64,000 bases of DNA from Vibrio mexicanus (lineage in GTDB: Bacteria; Pseudomonadota; Gammaproteobacteria; Enterobacterales; Vibrionaceae): the NCBI RefSeq assembly GCF_001012815.1, contig NZ_JYJP01000016.1, forward strand, positions 1-64,000, read 5' to 3'. The first letter of the stretch is position 1. Each line of letters begins with the position of its first letter. This document shows positions 48,457-57,313 of the stretch, in pieces. The notes beneath the pieces are model-generated. The model was given only the letters and a program-made list of their open reading frames with translations, was not told where the DNA came from and made no database searches. The position numbers and the translations under genes are program-made.

Positions 48457-50423
48457 TTATTGGCTTTCAGTTGCGTTTGACTCTTCACGAACGTCAAACT
48501 CAACGTGCCATTTTTGTCCGTTATCTGAAGCAATGGCTTCTAAGTAAAGTGTTCCTAGCTCGGTAACGCGAGAAGCTAACGTCACAGGCACAACTTCACC
48601 TTCACGGCGGCCTTCGGATACTGGCAGTGTCACCTGAATCTCAGGTAACTCCTCAAGTTCATCAGGTGCCCAATGATCTAGGTGCGTACCGGCTTCGTCG
48701 TCTCGGCGAGTGGTAGAGCCAAAGAATTGGAAGTGAACAGGTTCGCCAATAACTAAACCAAATTCTTTGCTCGGCACTTCAGCGCTTGAGCCTTCTTCCA
48801 TACCAAATGGGGCAACACACAGTGCTTCCATTGGAGGAGCCATTCCCGGAATCGCAGGCATCGCACTTTCAATACCCACGTAGTAGCTTGAAGCAATACC
48901 ACCGCGAATGCGAACGCCTTGACCACGGCGAACTGAGCCGTAGTAAGATGCGCCGCTTGCTACTGCTAGGTCAAGATCTAGGCCAGTGAGTTGCTTTGCT
49001 TCATCTGTTGATGCTGAGGTAAGCCAACTATTGATGGTTTCAGTGAGGCGATTTGCTAGAAGGTGCGACTTCAACACACCGCCGTTGAACAAGATAGCGG
49101 TTGGCTTAATGAAATCCGTACTTGCTTGAGCGCTATCACCCATACCTGGCATGCCAGGCATATTGGCAAATGGGTCAAAACCGCTATCAGCTTGACTACC
49201 GCTTGATTCGCCCTGAGCGTTTGCTTGCTTAGCAAGGAAAGCTGCGATATGACGAGTAATGCCGGCGTCTTGTGCGTAAGGTAAGCCCATTTGTGTTAGT
49301 GCGCCACGAGTTTTCTGAACCGGATGCTCAGTGATCGTCACGCGAGGGAAGAAGCCATCGACAAGGGTTTGCTGAACTTCTTCTTGAGTCAGTTCGGTTT
49401 TCAGCGTTGCGCCTAGCAGCTTAGAGCCGCGGCTTGGTACCACGATAGGAACAGACTGTAGCTCGCTGTCATTGAGCAGTGCTTCTTTCGCATCGCGACA
49501 TGCGTGCGTCATGGCTTGAACCTGCCAAGGGGCCAACTCTTTGCCTTGCTGGGCCATCTTCATTTTAAGACGGTACGCAAGCGCAAGATCCATGTTGTCA
49601 CCACCTAACAAGATGTGCTCGCCAACGGCGATACGGTTAAGCGTTAGGTTGCCTTCTTCTTCGGTAACTTCAACCAAAGATAGGTCGGTTGTACCACCAC
49701 CAATATCGACAACAAGTACAATATCACCAACGGCAACTTGGTCACGCCAGTTGTCATCGCTGTTATCAATCCAGCTATAAAGCGCCGCTTGCGGTTCTTC
49801 AAGCAGGGTTAGGTGCTTAAAGCCAACATTACGTGCTGCTTCTGCGGTTAAATCGCGAGCAGCAGGGTCGAAAGAGGCTGGAACGGTAATCGTGACATCT
49901 TGCTCAGCAAGTTTATGTTCTGGGTTCGAATGATCCCATGCGGCGCTGAGGTGAGCAAGGTAGAGCTCGGTTGCGCGCAGTGGTGAAACCTTTTCAACTT
50001 CTTCAGGGCTTCCGGTCGGAAGGAAGGCGTCGCGACGATTCACGCCACCATGGCAAAGCAAGATTTTGCGCTCGCAATCAAGCGAATAGGGGTCTTTGCA
50101 CCAAGGTTTCGTGCGATCGCACCCACTAAAGCCGTTGGCTCGCTCGACCAAGGAAGAACGCGAGACGCAGGATTCATCTCGTGCTCATGCGGTTGGTACA
50201 AAAAAGAACCTAACTGCTCGCGAGCCTCAACCGTACCTGGCGCGGTAAGTTGAGAGATTGGCATGACTTGCACACGAGCATTTTCGTCAGTGGTATCGAT
50301 GTAAGACAACACACAGTGTGTCGTACCTAAGTCGATACCAACGCTAAAGCGAGCGTGTTGGGTCGCGTCTGGTGATTGTGACTGTTGGCTAGGGTTTTGA
50401 TGAGAAGGGTTAGAATGATCCAT
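48457..50423 (-). CDS. Hsp70 family (DnaK-like) protein (frameshifted in this sequence)
   Basis: 655 residues after repair. A 25-residue polar leader rich in Gln/Ser/Pro precedes FSVGIDLGTTHCVLSYIDTT (phosphate-1 loop). VTITVPASFDPAARDLTAEAA, LLEEPQAALYSWID and VVDIGGGTTDLSLVEV complete the ATPase. An insert FDPFANMPGMPGMGDSAQ recalls the MPGMxxM tails of chaperones. The C-terminal beta region (PVSEGRREGEVVPVTLASRVTELGTLYLEAI) resembles a reduced substrate-binding domain. A C (plus strand) is missing near 50059; repair gives IASAKSWLCHGGVNRRDAFLP. It overlaps the DUF2760 gene by one base (TAATG). No DnaJ or GrpE gene is nearby. Confidence 0.85.
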
Positions 50424-51055
50424 TACAGCTCAACCTCTGCAGGGGCGATCACAGACGCATCGTAGTTTTCTGCCAGTTTCGGCAGTGTCATGTCTGTTGC
50501 TTTCCAACCTTTGTGTACTAGCGTGCCATTAAATGGTGCGCTGCCTGTCACGTTACCAGTTAATCGAACTTCTTGCGGATTGAAGCCTTCTTCAATCGTA
50601 ATGCGAGACTCTTCTTCTTCACTGCGTACAGGTGCAAGAGCAACGTAATCGTTCAGAACTTTTTGACCGCCAGTGTGGATAACACGAGCTGCCGCGCCCA
50701 CTTCTTCATCAGAGAACGAAGTAAGGTCTTCTTTAAGGAAATCAATTAAACGCGCTTCTTGTTGCATGATAGATAGAAGCTGCATTGCTGAATCAGTAGA
50801 AGCTGTCGCGAGTTTCGATTCTACTTCGACAACACGCTCGATCACTTTTTCTACTTCTACGACTTTTTCCACCTCGACGATCTTCTCGACTGGTTTTTCT
50901 ACTTCTACGATTTTCTCAACTGGCTTCTCGACAACTTTTTCAATCACTTTTGATTTACGTGATACAGCGATAAGTAGCAAAAGAACGCTAGAGGCAGTTA
51001 AGCCCGCGTGCAGCATGTCGAATGTCGTTGGGATCAGATTTAAATCGAAGTTCAT
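50423..51055 (-). CDS. DUF2760 family membrane-anchored protein
   Basis: 210 residues. One N-terminal helix (LHAGLTASSVLLLLIAVS) is followed by a repetitive Val/Glu/Lys stretch made of VEKPVEKIVE and VEKVVEVEK units (about residues 40-78), a charged coiled-coil or extended spacer, and then the DUF2760 domain (QLLSIMQQEARLIDFLKEDLTSFSDEEVGAAARVIHTGG). Genes of this family precede paired Hsp70-like genes in many Proteobacteria, which implies a shared complex. It is the first gene of the operon and overlaps the next ATG by one base. Its role is unknown. Confidence 0.85.
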   Translation of the reverse strand: MNFDLNLIPTTFDMLHAGLTASSVLLLLIAVSRKSKVIEKVVEKPVEKIVEVEKPVEKIVEVEKVVEVEKVIERVVEVESKLATASTDSAMQLLSIMQQEARLIDFLKEDLTSFSDEEVGAAARVIHTGGQKVLNDYVALAPVRSEEEESRITIEEGFNPQEVRLTGNVTGSAPFNGTLVHKGWKATDMTLPKLAENYDASVIAPAEVEL

Positions 51056-51389
51056 AATGAATGCTCTTTGAATAGTAAGTTCATGGTGGAACGCTTATGT
51101 CCACCTGTGGCAAACGCCAGATCTGTTCATGAAATTGGGGCGAATAGTAGCATAATCAACCTTAGCTTCTTGCTAAAAATTGGCACGCAATTGACTTGCT
51201 CAGGTTGTTTGCCTGTTTTTTAGGCGAAATCCAGTAAGTTGTGGGGTGTTCCTCGCAGGTTTAGCCTGTAAATGGTTGGAGGAGTAGCTTTCGCCCACAA
51301 TTTATAGGTATAGATATTTCTCGTTCTGAGCTAAAACGGTACACTCTTGCAATATTTTTTGGAACGATTATCACTTTTATTGGGTGGAA
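51056..51389. promoter_or_regulatory. divergent promoter region of the DUF2760-Hsp70 operon and the CHASE-GGDEF gene
   Basis: A 334-bp gap with no gene I can support. Promoters for both directions must lie here. I looked for a sigma-32-type pair (CTTGAAA/CCCCAT) on the minus strand and found only a loose CCCCAATTT, so heat-shock control is not supported. Confidence 0.4.
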
Positions 51390-52916
51390 ATGAAGAAATC
51401 TGCACCGAAAGTTGTTTACCCAGCTCTCGCTTTTAGCTTAGTTTGCTCTATCACAGCGTTGGTCGTTTTGATGGCCTATTGGATGCAGCGACACTACAGT
51501 GAAGTGATTTTCAATAACCTCGCCCAGAGACAAGCCCAAACTCTCTCTTCATTAGTCGAGACCGATCTCGAGTTCATTGGTGCAGGTGCAAACTTCTTCC
51601 ACGCGGTTCCACCGGAAAACTGGCAACAATTCTCTTACTTTGCTGATGGTATTGTGAGTAGCTCGGGTAGCGTAATTGCTATGCAGTGGATGCAAAAAGT
51701 CGATACGCAAGACGTTGAGATTCATATGACTAATATGCAGTCTCGGTTCCCAAACTCTGAACTGTTTACCATTCCCAAAGGGGGAAGCCGAACAACGGGC
51801 AATGTTCTCAGTAACGAACGGCCACTGTTTATCGCAAGTGATGTGTTTCCTAGAACAGAAAGCAACCTGTCAGTACTCGGCTTTTATTCTTCTCGTGTTC
51901 GCTTCCAACGTATATTAGATGGCATGAGAGAAAACAGGCAGCCACACATTTCAGACAAGCTACGTTTGTTGCAAGATGGCCCGAATCAAACTGAACCAAG
52001 AAATGGCATTCTTATCTATCACCCAGTGTTTGATCGTCATGCTGTGCATGAGCTTATTGGTGTTGTAATTGGTGTGGTTAGGGCCGATGAGTACTTCAGC
52101 AGTTTGATTGAGCGAACGGCTTCGGAAAACACCCTTGAGATACGGGTGACGGATTTGGGGTATGAAGCCTATGACGATCCCATTTTGTTCAGCAGCCAAG
52201 GATGGGACAGCTATACCGGTTTTCACGCCAGCGAACGTATCAGCCTACCCAATCGAGATTGGTTAATCGAATTTAAGCTGCCAACAACTTTTACTGACTA
52301 TCACAAGTGGACTCTTAAAGGCCTCGCAATGGGAGGGATTTTGATCGCGCTGCTGGTGGCTTACATTGTTTACATGCAGATTGAAGAGAAGAATCGATTA
52401 TCTCGAATGTTGGCAAACCGAACCAAAGAACTTCAGTTCCTAGCAGACCATGACAGCCTTACTGAGCTATACAGCCGCCGAGCGTTCAATCATTTCGTGG
52501 ATAAGTTTATCCTTCACCGCAAGCAGTTCAGCTTGGTGGTATTCGATATTGATTTCTTTAAGAGCGTTAACGATAACTATGGCCATGTTGCTGGCGACCA
52601 GATGCTGGTTCATATCTCGAGTGTGGTGAAGTCTAAACTTTACTCTGATGATGTGTTTGTTCGTTTGGGTGGCGACGAGTTTTGCATCATCACGACGATT
52701 GTTAATAGGCGAGCACTTGCGAATTATCTAGAGTCCATTCGTAGTGCTGTCGTTGATACTCCAACTATCATTGAAGGGCAAAAAATCTCCTGTAGCCTGA
52801 GCATTGGTGCCGCTGTCAGAAACAAGCAATCGAAGAAAGAATTGTTGAAGGAAGCAGACGCACAGCTCTATCTCAGCAAAGAGCAAGGAAGAAATAGCGT
52901 GAATATTGCTGCTTAG
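51390..52916 (+). CDS. CHASE-domain diguanylate cyclase
   Basis: 508 residues. TM1 (LAFSLVCSITALVVLMAYWM) and TM2 (LKGLAMGGILIALLVAYIVYM, about residues 310-330) enclose a periplasmic CHASE-type ligand domain (MQWMQKVDTQDVEIHMTNMQSRFPNSELFTI; IYHPVFDRHAVHELIGVVIGVVRADEYFSSLI). The cytoplasmic GGDEF domain has HDSLTELYSRRAFNHFVD and VRLGGDEFCII, an intact active site for c-di-GMP synthesis. No RxxD inhibitory site is seen before it. ATG 51390 follows GGGTGGA; GTG 51384 is the alternative. The signal sensed is unknown. Confidence 0.9.
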   Translation: MKKSAPKVVYPALAFSLVCSITALVVLMAYWMQRHYSEVIFNNLAQRQAQTLSSLVETDLEFIGAGANFFHAVPPENWQQFSYFADGIVSSSGSVIAMQWMQKVDTQDVEIHMTNMQSRFPNSELFTIPKGGSRTTGNVLSNERPLFIASDVFPRTESNLSVLGFYSSRVRFQRILDGMRENRQPHISDKLRLLQDGPNQTEPRNGILIYHPVFDRHAVHELIGVVIGVVRADEYFSSLIERTASENTLEIRVTDLGYEAYDDPILFSSQGWDSYTGFHASERISLPNRDWLIEFKLPTTFTDYHKWTLKGLAMGGILIALLVAYIVYMQIEEKNRLSRMLANRTKELQFLADHDSLTELYSRRAFNHFVDKFILHRKQFSLVVFDIDFFKSVNDNYGHVAGDQMLVHISSVVKSKLYSDDVFVRLGGDEFCIITTIVNRRALANYLESIRSAVVDTPTIIEGQKISCSLSIGAAVRNKQSKKELLKEADAQLYLSKEQGRNSVNIAA

Positions 52917-53005
52917 TGCATCAATTGGACGCTTGCCTGTCGAGATTGATGGGTAATTAGGGTAGAATTCTGCGCTTTACTAAGTTTGGGTGAGAAAAGT
53001 AGATA

Positions 53006-53536
53006 ATGAACCACAATCGTATCGTCTGTTTTGACTTAGAGATGTGCTGTTGGAATGTTGATGGCGTTGGTACGACAGGTGAGATTATTGAAGTAGGGCT
53101 GGCTGAAATTGACCTAGTGTCAGGTAGCATCGTGAAACGCGCCCAGTACTATGTGAAGCCAGAAAAGGATGAAGTTTCCTTATTCTGTACTGAACTCACT
53201 GGCATCTCGCCGAGAAAGATTCAAAAGCAAGGCCGCCCGTTGGCATCGGTGGTTCAATCGATGATCAAAAACTTCGGCGGCCCTAATAAAATCTACGCTT
53301 CTTGGGGGCGTGATGATCTTATTTTGCTCAATGAGTGCAAAGAAAAAGGCATCGAGCCACCATTCAAAGAGTTTTTAAACCTCGCCACTTTATACCGCAT
53401 TCAAAATCGTCTTAAAGACAAGCGTATAGGCCATCGTGCTGCTCAAGAAGAGAAGGGCATTGAGTGGGAAGGGCGTCAGCATTCGGGTTATGTGGATGCG
53501 TACAATTTAGCTAAGCTCGCTCTTCAGATGCTCTAA
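53006..53536 (+). CDS. DEDDh 3'-5' exonuclease
   Basis: 176 residues. Exo I: VCFDLEMCCW (the DxE is in place). Exo II: YASWGRDDLILLNECKEKG. Exo III: GRQHSGYVDAYNLAKLAL (HxxxD). This DEDDh pattern with FDLE is like the ERI-1/KapD-type exonucleases that trim RNA 3' ends. It is soluble and cytoplasmic. It starts at ATG 53006 behind GAGAAAAG and ends before a strong terminator, so it is monocistronic. The substrate (RNA or DNA) is not resolved. Confidence 0.85.
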   Translation: MNHNRIVCFDLEMCCWNVDGVGTTGEIIEVGLAEIDLVSGSIVKRAQYYVKPEKDEVSLFCTELTGISPRKIQKQGRPLASVVQSMIKNFGGPNKIYASWGRDDLILLNECKEKGIEPPFKEFLNLATLYRIQNRLKDKRIGHRAAQEEKGIEWEGRQHSGYVDAYNLAKLALQML

Positions 53537-53572
53537 GAAGCATTTCACTCTTTAAACATCATGTTCTTAGCC

Positions 53573-53598
53573 AAAGGGAGCGATTTTTCGCTCCCTTT
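53573..53598. terminator. terminator between exonuclease and GST genes
   Basis: AAAGGGAGCGA (53573-53583) pairs with TCGCTCCCTTT (53588-53598) around a T loop. The T run downstream is short, but the stem is strong on both strands. Confidence 0.8.
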
Positions 53599-53626
53599 GA
53601 TTATTCACCTGTTAAGGTTTGCTGTC

Positions 53627-54244
53627 TTAAGCTTGCAGAGCTGGTCGGGTTGAAACCTTGTCAAACCAACGCTTAATGTTCTGATTGGTTTCAAACACCT
53701 CTATCTTCAGTGCGTTTACGGCGACGAAAACAAGAATGTATGCGCTGATGTCCGCAATAGAGTAACGTTCGGTCGCGACATAACTTGATTGACCAAGTTG
53801 TTTATCTAGTTTAGGCAAGAACAGTTCCACACGGCGTTTCGCTTCTTTACCCCAATCTTCTACACAGTTTTCGCGGTCGCTGTATAAACCAGTGAGGTTT
53901 CGGAATGCTTGGAAGGCATTTTGAATACCGTCGATTTCAACAATACGGTTCCACATTTCTACCTTGGCGCGCTCTACCGTGTCTTGACCAAATAGGTTTA
54001 AATCATTCGGTGTGATTTCATCAAAGTAGCGGCTGATCGCCACTGTTTCACTTAAGTGAGAACCATCATCGAGCTCTAACAGCGGTACTTTTCCATTAGC
54101 ACTTTTGTCTTGATAACCCTGATCGAGGTTATCACCTTCCCGCACATTAATTTCGATTCGCTCTAAATCAGTCACCCCGATTTCACGCAAGAATAGATTG
54201 AGGCGTTTACAGCTTACCGTTGCCGCTTGCTCGTATAGTTTCAT
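53627..54244 (-). CDS. glutathione S-transferase family protein under an adjacent TetR regulator
   Basis: 205 residues. The thioredoxin-like domain has MKLYEQAATVSCKRLNLFLREIG, the cis-proline segment GKVPLLELDDGSHLSETVAISRYF with the gamma-glutamyl-binding SETVA, and an all-helical C-terminal domain. The active-site residue may be Ser or Cys in TVSCKR. It is divergent from a TetR gene with a palindromic operator between them, so it is probably induced by a compound that TetR senses. SD before ATG 54244 is AAAGAGA. Confidence 0.85.
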   Translation of the reverse strand: MKLYEQAATVSCKRLNLFLREIGVTDLERIEINVREGDNLDQGYQDKSANGKVPLLELDDGSHLSETVAISRYFDEITPNDLNLFGQDTVERAKVEMWNRIVEIDGIQNAFQAFRNLTGLYSDRENCVEDWGKEAKRRVELFLPKLDKQLGQSSYVATERYSIADISAYILVFVAVNALKIEVFETNQNIKRWFDKVSTRPALQA

Positions 54245-54262
54245 GGTTTGTCTCTTTATCTA

Positions 54263-54306
54263 ACCGATCGTTTAGATATGCTCTAAGCAATAACTAAACG
54301 ATCGGT
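54263..54306. promoter_or_regulatory. TetR operator between GST and TetR genes
   Basis: ACCGATCGTTTAG (54263-54275) and CTAAACGATCGGT (54294-54306) form a perfect 13-bp inverted repeat, 31 bp centre to centre (three helical turns), inside the 154-bp divergent region. Each arm holds the palindrome CGATCG. Two TetR dimers on one face would control both genes. Confidence 0.85.
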
Positions 54307-54398
54307 CAAGAATTAGTTTCCGTTTCTTTTCCTTATTCTTGTACAATAGATTTCCAAGGTTATTAGAAACGAAATGTGTGATCTATCTAAGGGTTCCA

Positions 54399-54976
54399 AT
54401 GGCAAGAAAAGCTAACTTTTGTAAACAAGAAAAACTGGAGCAGGCAATGACGCTGTTCTGGAGCAAAGGCTTTGCCAATACTTCCATCAATGATTTGACA
54501 GAAACGCTCGCGATCAACCGTTTTAGTTTGTACAACACCTTCGGTGATAAGGAGACTTTGTACTATCAAGCTCTCGATAATTACCTCAGCTCCATTTCTT
54601 TTCCAAAACTTGAGCCGTTAAGAGCTGAGGGGCTGGTATAGATGCCTTGGAAACCTTCTTAATCGGCTTTGCTGAGAAGCAAAAAGACAGTACTTGTGGC
54701 TGTTTCATTCAAAATGCGGTGGTCGAGCATGCCGGTGAAAATGAACAGGTATTACAACGCAGTGACGCTTTGTTCGATACTCTACAAACCGCCATTGTTC
54801 AGACCATTAAGAGTGCTCAGAACCAAGCTCAGATCAGCAGCAAGCAAGACGCGAAATCACTAGGTCAGTTTGTTATCTGCCAGATGCAAGGGATGCGAGT
54901 TCTTGGTAAAGCTAAGCGCTATACGGAAATCGATACTGCCACACAGATTCTAATCCAGTATTTGAAAAGTGCATAA
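54399..54976 (+). CDS. TetR family transcriptional regulator (frameshifted in this sequence)
   Basis: 192 residues after repair. The N-terminal HTH reads LEQAMTLFWSKGFANTSINDLTETLAINRFSLYNTFGDKETLYYQAL, typical of TetR. The ligand domain contains STCGCFIQNAVVEHA, with the paired cysteines seen in AcuR/DhaR-like TetRs. The break is a G run one short at 54629-54632; repair gives LRAEGAGIDALETFLIGFAEKQ. ATG 54399 begins MARKANFCKQEK; an open frame back to 54339 lacks support. It should autoregulate and control the GST gene. Confidence 0.85.
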
Positions 54977-55066
54977 AAACGCCACTCTGAACGCCTTCGG
55001 AAAGGGAGAGAAAAGGAAAAATTTAACTAGAGTGGCGCAATGACGCGCCCTCTATAAATGAAAAGA

Positions 55067-55372
55067 TTAATGGTGGATGAAGTGCTCATGCCGCAAGTTA
55101 AAATGGGAAATCAGCTTTTGCCATTTTTCTGCCATGTGTATTTGCTCGGTTTTCAGCAATTGAGATTGAGCACGCTCTATCATCTCTTTTGGCATACTTT
55201 GGTAAAGCAGCTCAAAGCGGTTACCGCTTATATCTTGTTCATTTTTAACACCTTTTAACTCATAGGCCAACCCGCAAGCGTAAGTTCGAGCGGCTTGCGT
55301 CTCGGGTGTGTTGGCTTCTGTCTCTCTGAGTTGATTGATAAGAATCTTCAATCTTTCAAATTTAATCTTCAT
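55067..55372 (-). CDS. hypothetical protein
   Basis: 101 residues (ATG 55372; GTG 55375 adjacent), soluble, helical and charged. RFELLYQSMPKEMIERAQSQLLKTEQIHMAEKWQKLISHF forms amphipathic helices and the C-terminus is histidine-rich (RHEHFIHH). No family is recognised. The histidine tail could bind metal, but this is only a composition remark. It converges on the TetR gene. Confidence 0.5.
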   Translation of the reverse strand: MKIKFERLKILINQLRETEANTPETQAARTYACGLAYELKGVKNEQDISGNRFELLYQSMPKEMIERAQSQLLKTEQIHMAEKWQKLISHFNLRHEHFIHH

Positions 55373-55375
55373 CAC

Positions 55376-55684
55376 TAGATACCTTTATGTTGATGTGCAT
55401 GAGGTGGTCATACATAGCTACAATCTGCCTACTTTATGCACTACTTCTCATCTTTAAGCCTTGCTTCTGCTCAAAATTTACCCGCTTGATTGGGTTGCAA
55501 AATAAGATTTCATTTTTGGTATTTCTAGCCACCGAGTGATTATAGTCCAAAATTCCTTTATACAAGTACGCAATTGAGGTTTGCTTGGTTCAACTGACGT
55601 TGAGTTATTATCCATATATTGAACAATTAGAAATTAGCGAGTTGATGAACTAAATTGAATAATAAACATTGAGCGTTGGAGATT
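55376..55684 (+). other. non-coding region upstream of the histidine kinase gene
   Basis: A 309-bp AT-rich gap between divergent genes. I see no gene, repeat or structured element. A TTGGAG site at its right end serves the kinase start. Confidence 0.4.
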
Positions 55685-57313
55685 ATGTCGATTTCAACAT
55701 GGGCTGAAAAATACTGTCTAGAGAGTGACTCTTTAATGCTGCTGTTCAATCCAGACGCGGATTACGTATGTGAGAGTAAACCCTTACAGCAAGAGCTATC
55801 GCGTGGATCAGGTGACATATCTGAATTCCTTTCCAACTTGCCTGCCAGTGAATATCTGGCGCCGGATTTTAGTCAGTTTTCTCTACAAATCGACTCGGTC
55901 AAGTGTATCGAAGGTCTGTACTGCTATCAGCTAAGCCCCGCGATCTTGGACGAAGGTGAAAGCTGGCAAAAGTTTGCGGATACTTTATCTAAATTACATG
56001 ATGTGATGCTGCGCCTGAGCAAAGCCGAATCATTGGAATCACTGTACAAACAAGCCATCGTTGAAGCACAGCAGTACCTGTACCTTGATCGCCTTGCCAT
56101 CCTTCTTCTTGACCCTGAAACTAATGAAATGGTGGGAACGTGGGGAACCGATGAAGAGGGAAATGTAAAAGATGAAACGGCTTTTCGTGGCCCAATTCCA
56201 GATGCTCCATGGGTGGAGTTGACCTTAGCATCAAAAGATCATGTTGAAGTATGGGACAACGTAGACTTGCTCTATTACAACCAAGTGGTCGGTAAGGGTT
56301 GGAACGCAATGGCTGCAATGTGGGATGGCGATAAACCGATCGGGTGGATTGCCTGCGATAATCTCATAAACAAGCGCCCAATCCAACCTTGGCTTAAAGA
56401 GATTATTGGTCAATTTGGTCAATCCTTAGGCCACGCCATAGTTCGATACAAGTACTTACAGGAACTCAAGTCAATCAATGAGAATTTAGAATCCTTGGTG
56501 GAGGAGCGCTCTTCTCAGCTAAAAGAGCAAGTTCAGCTGCTCGAGAAAGCTCAAGAGGATTTAGTAGAATCTGAAAAACTCGCCTCATTGGGAGGGCTGG
56601 TGGCAGGTGTCTCTCATGAGGTGAATACTCCTCTTGGAATTGGCGTGACGGCAGCTTCCCATTTGGTGGAAGAGTCACGTTACATCACTAAGCTGTATCA
56701 AGAGCAAACTTTGAAGAAGTCGGATCTTGAGGGCTTTTTTGAGTACACCTTAGACAGCGGGAAAATACTTCAAGACAACCTGATGCGTGCCAGTGAGCTG
56801 GTCAAAAGCTTCAAACAATTGGCGGTGGATCAGTCTATTGATGCGACATTTGATATCAATATGAAGGATTTGGTCGATAATATTCAAAATAGTTTCCATC
56901 ACAAGTTCAAAAAACGACCTATTACTTTCGTCAATCACATTCGAGACGATGTGATCTTCAGAGCTTGTTCAAGCACCTTGAATCAAATTTTGACTAATTT
57001 AGTGAACAACTCTTTGGTGCATGCTTTTGAAGAGGATACAGAAGGCAGCGTAGAAATCGATGCTAAGCTTGATGATGATAGGCTCCATATTTGTTACTTC
57101 GATACTGGCGTGGGTGTCAGCGATGATATTCTGGGCCGCCTATTTGAGCCGTTTTTTACCACCAAACGCGGTAAAGGCGGGACGGGGCTTGGCATGAACA
57201 TCATCTACAACATAGTGAAAAAACTTGGCGGCCAAATTGAACTTAGCCATGTCTCGCCGTCTGGCCTTCAAGTGGATATTTACCTACCGGCAGAGGTGAA
57301 CAATGACAGATGA
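55685..57313 (+). CDS. GAF-domain sensor histidine kinase
   Basis: 542 residues from ATG 55685, no membrane helices, so a soluble kinase. The N-terminal region is unassigned (about 1-105). A GAF-like domain follows (LESLYKQAIVEAQQYLYLDRLAILLLDPETNEMVGTWG), then a coiled coil (NENLESLVEERSSQLKEQVQLLEKAQEDLVESEKLASLGGLVAGVSHEVNTPLG) holding the H-box histidine. The HATPase domain shows LNQILTNLVNNSLVHAF (N), DTGVGVSDD (G1), FEPFFTTK (F) and GGTGLGMNI (G2). The H-box form SHEVNTPLGIG marks the family of cytoplasmic HPK4-type kinases. The stop overlaps the next gene by 11 bp, so it almost certainly phosphorylates that regulator. Confidence 0.9.
   Translation: MSISTWAEKYCLESDSLMLLFNPDADYVCESKPLQQELSRGSGDISEFLSNLPASEYLAPDFSQFSLQIDSVKCIEGLYCYQLSPAILDEGESWQKFADTLSKLHDVMLRLSKAESLESLYKQAIVEAQQYLYLDRLAILLLDPETNEMVGTWGTDEEGNVKDETAFRGPIPDAPWVELTLASKDHVEVWDNVDLLYYNQVVGKGWNAMAAMWDGDKPIGWIACDNLINKRPIQPWLKEIIGQFGQSLGHAIVRYKYLQELKSINENLESLVEERSSQLKEQVQLLEKAQEDLVESEKLASLGGLVAGVSHEVNTPLGIGVTAASHLVEESRYITKLYQEQTLKKSDLEGFFEYTLDSGKILQDNLMRASELVKSFKQLAVDQSIDATFDINMKDLVDNIQNSFHHKFKKRPITFVNHIRDDVIFRACSSTLNQILTNLVNNSLVHAFEEDTEGSVEIDAKLDDDRLHICYFDTGVGVSDDILGRLFEPFFTTKRGKGGTGLGMNIIYNIVKKLGGQIELSHVSPSGLQVDIYLPAEVNNDR

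Noticed and set aside
51056..51389. Sigma-32 heat-shock promoter for the Hsp70 cluster
   Set aside because: CCCCAATTT on the minus strand lacks a matching CTTGAAA at the proper distance.
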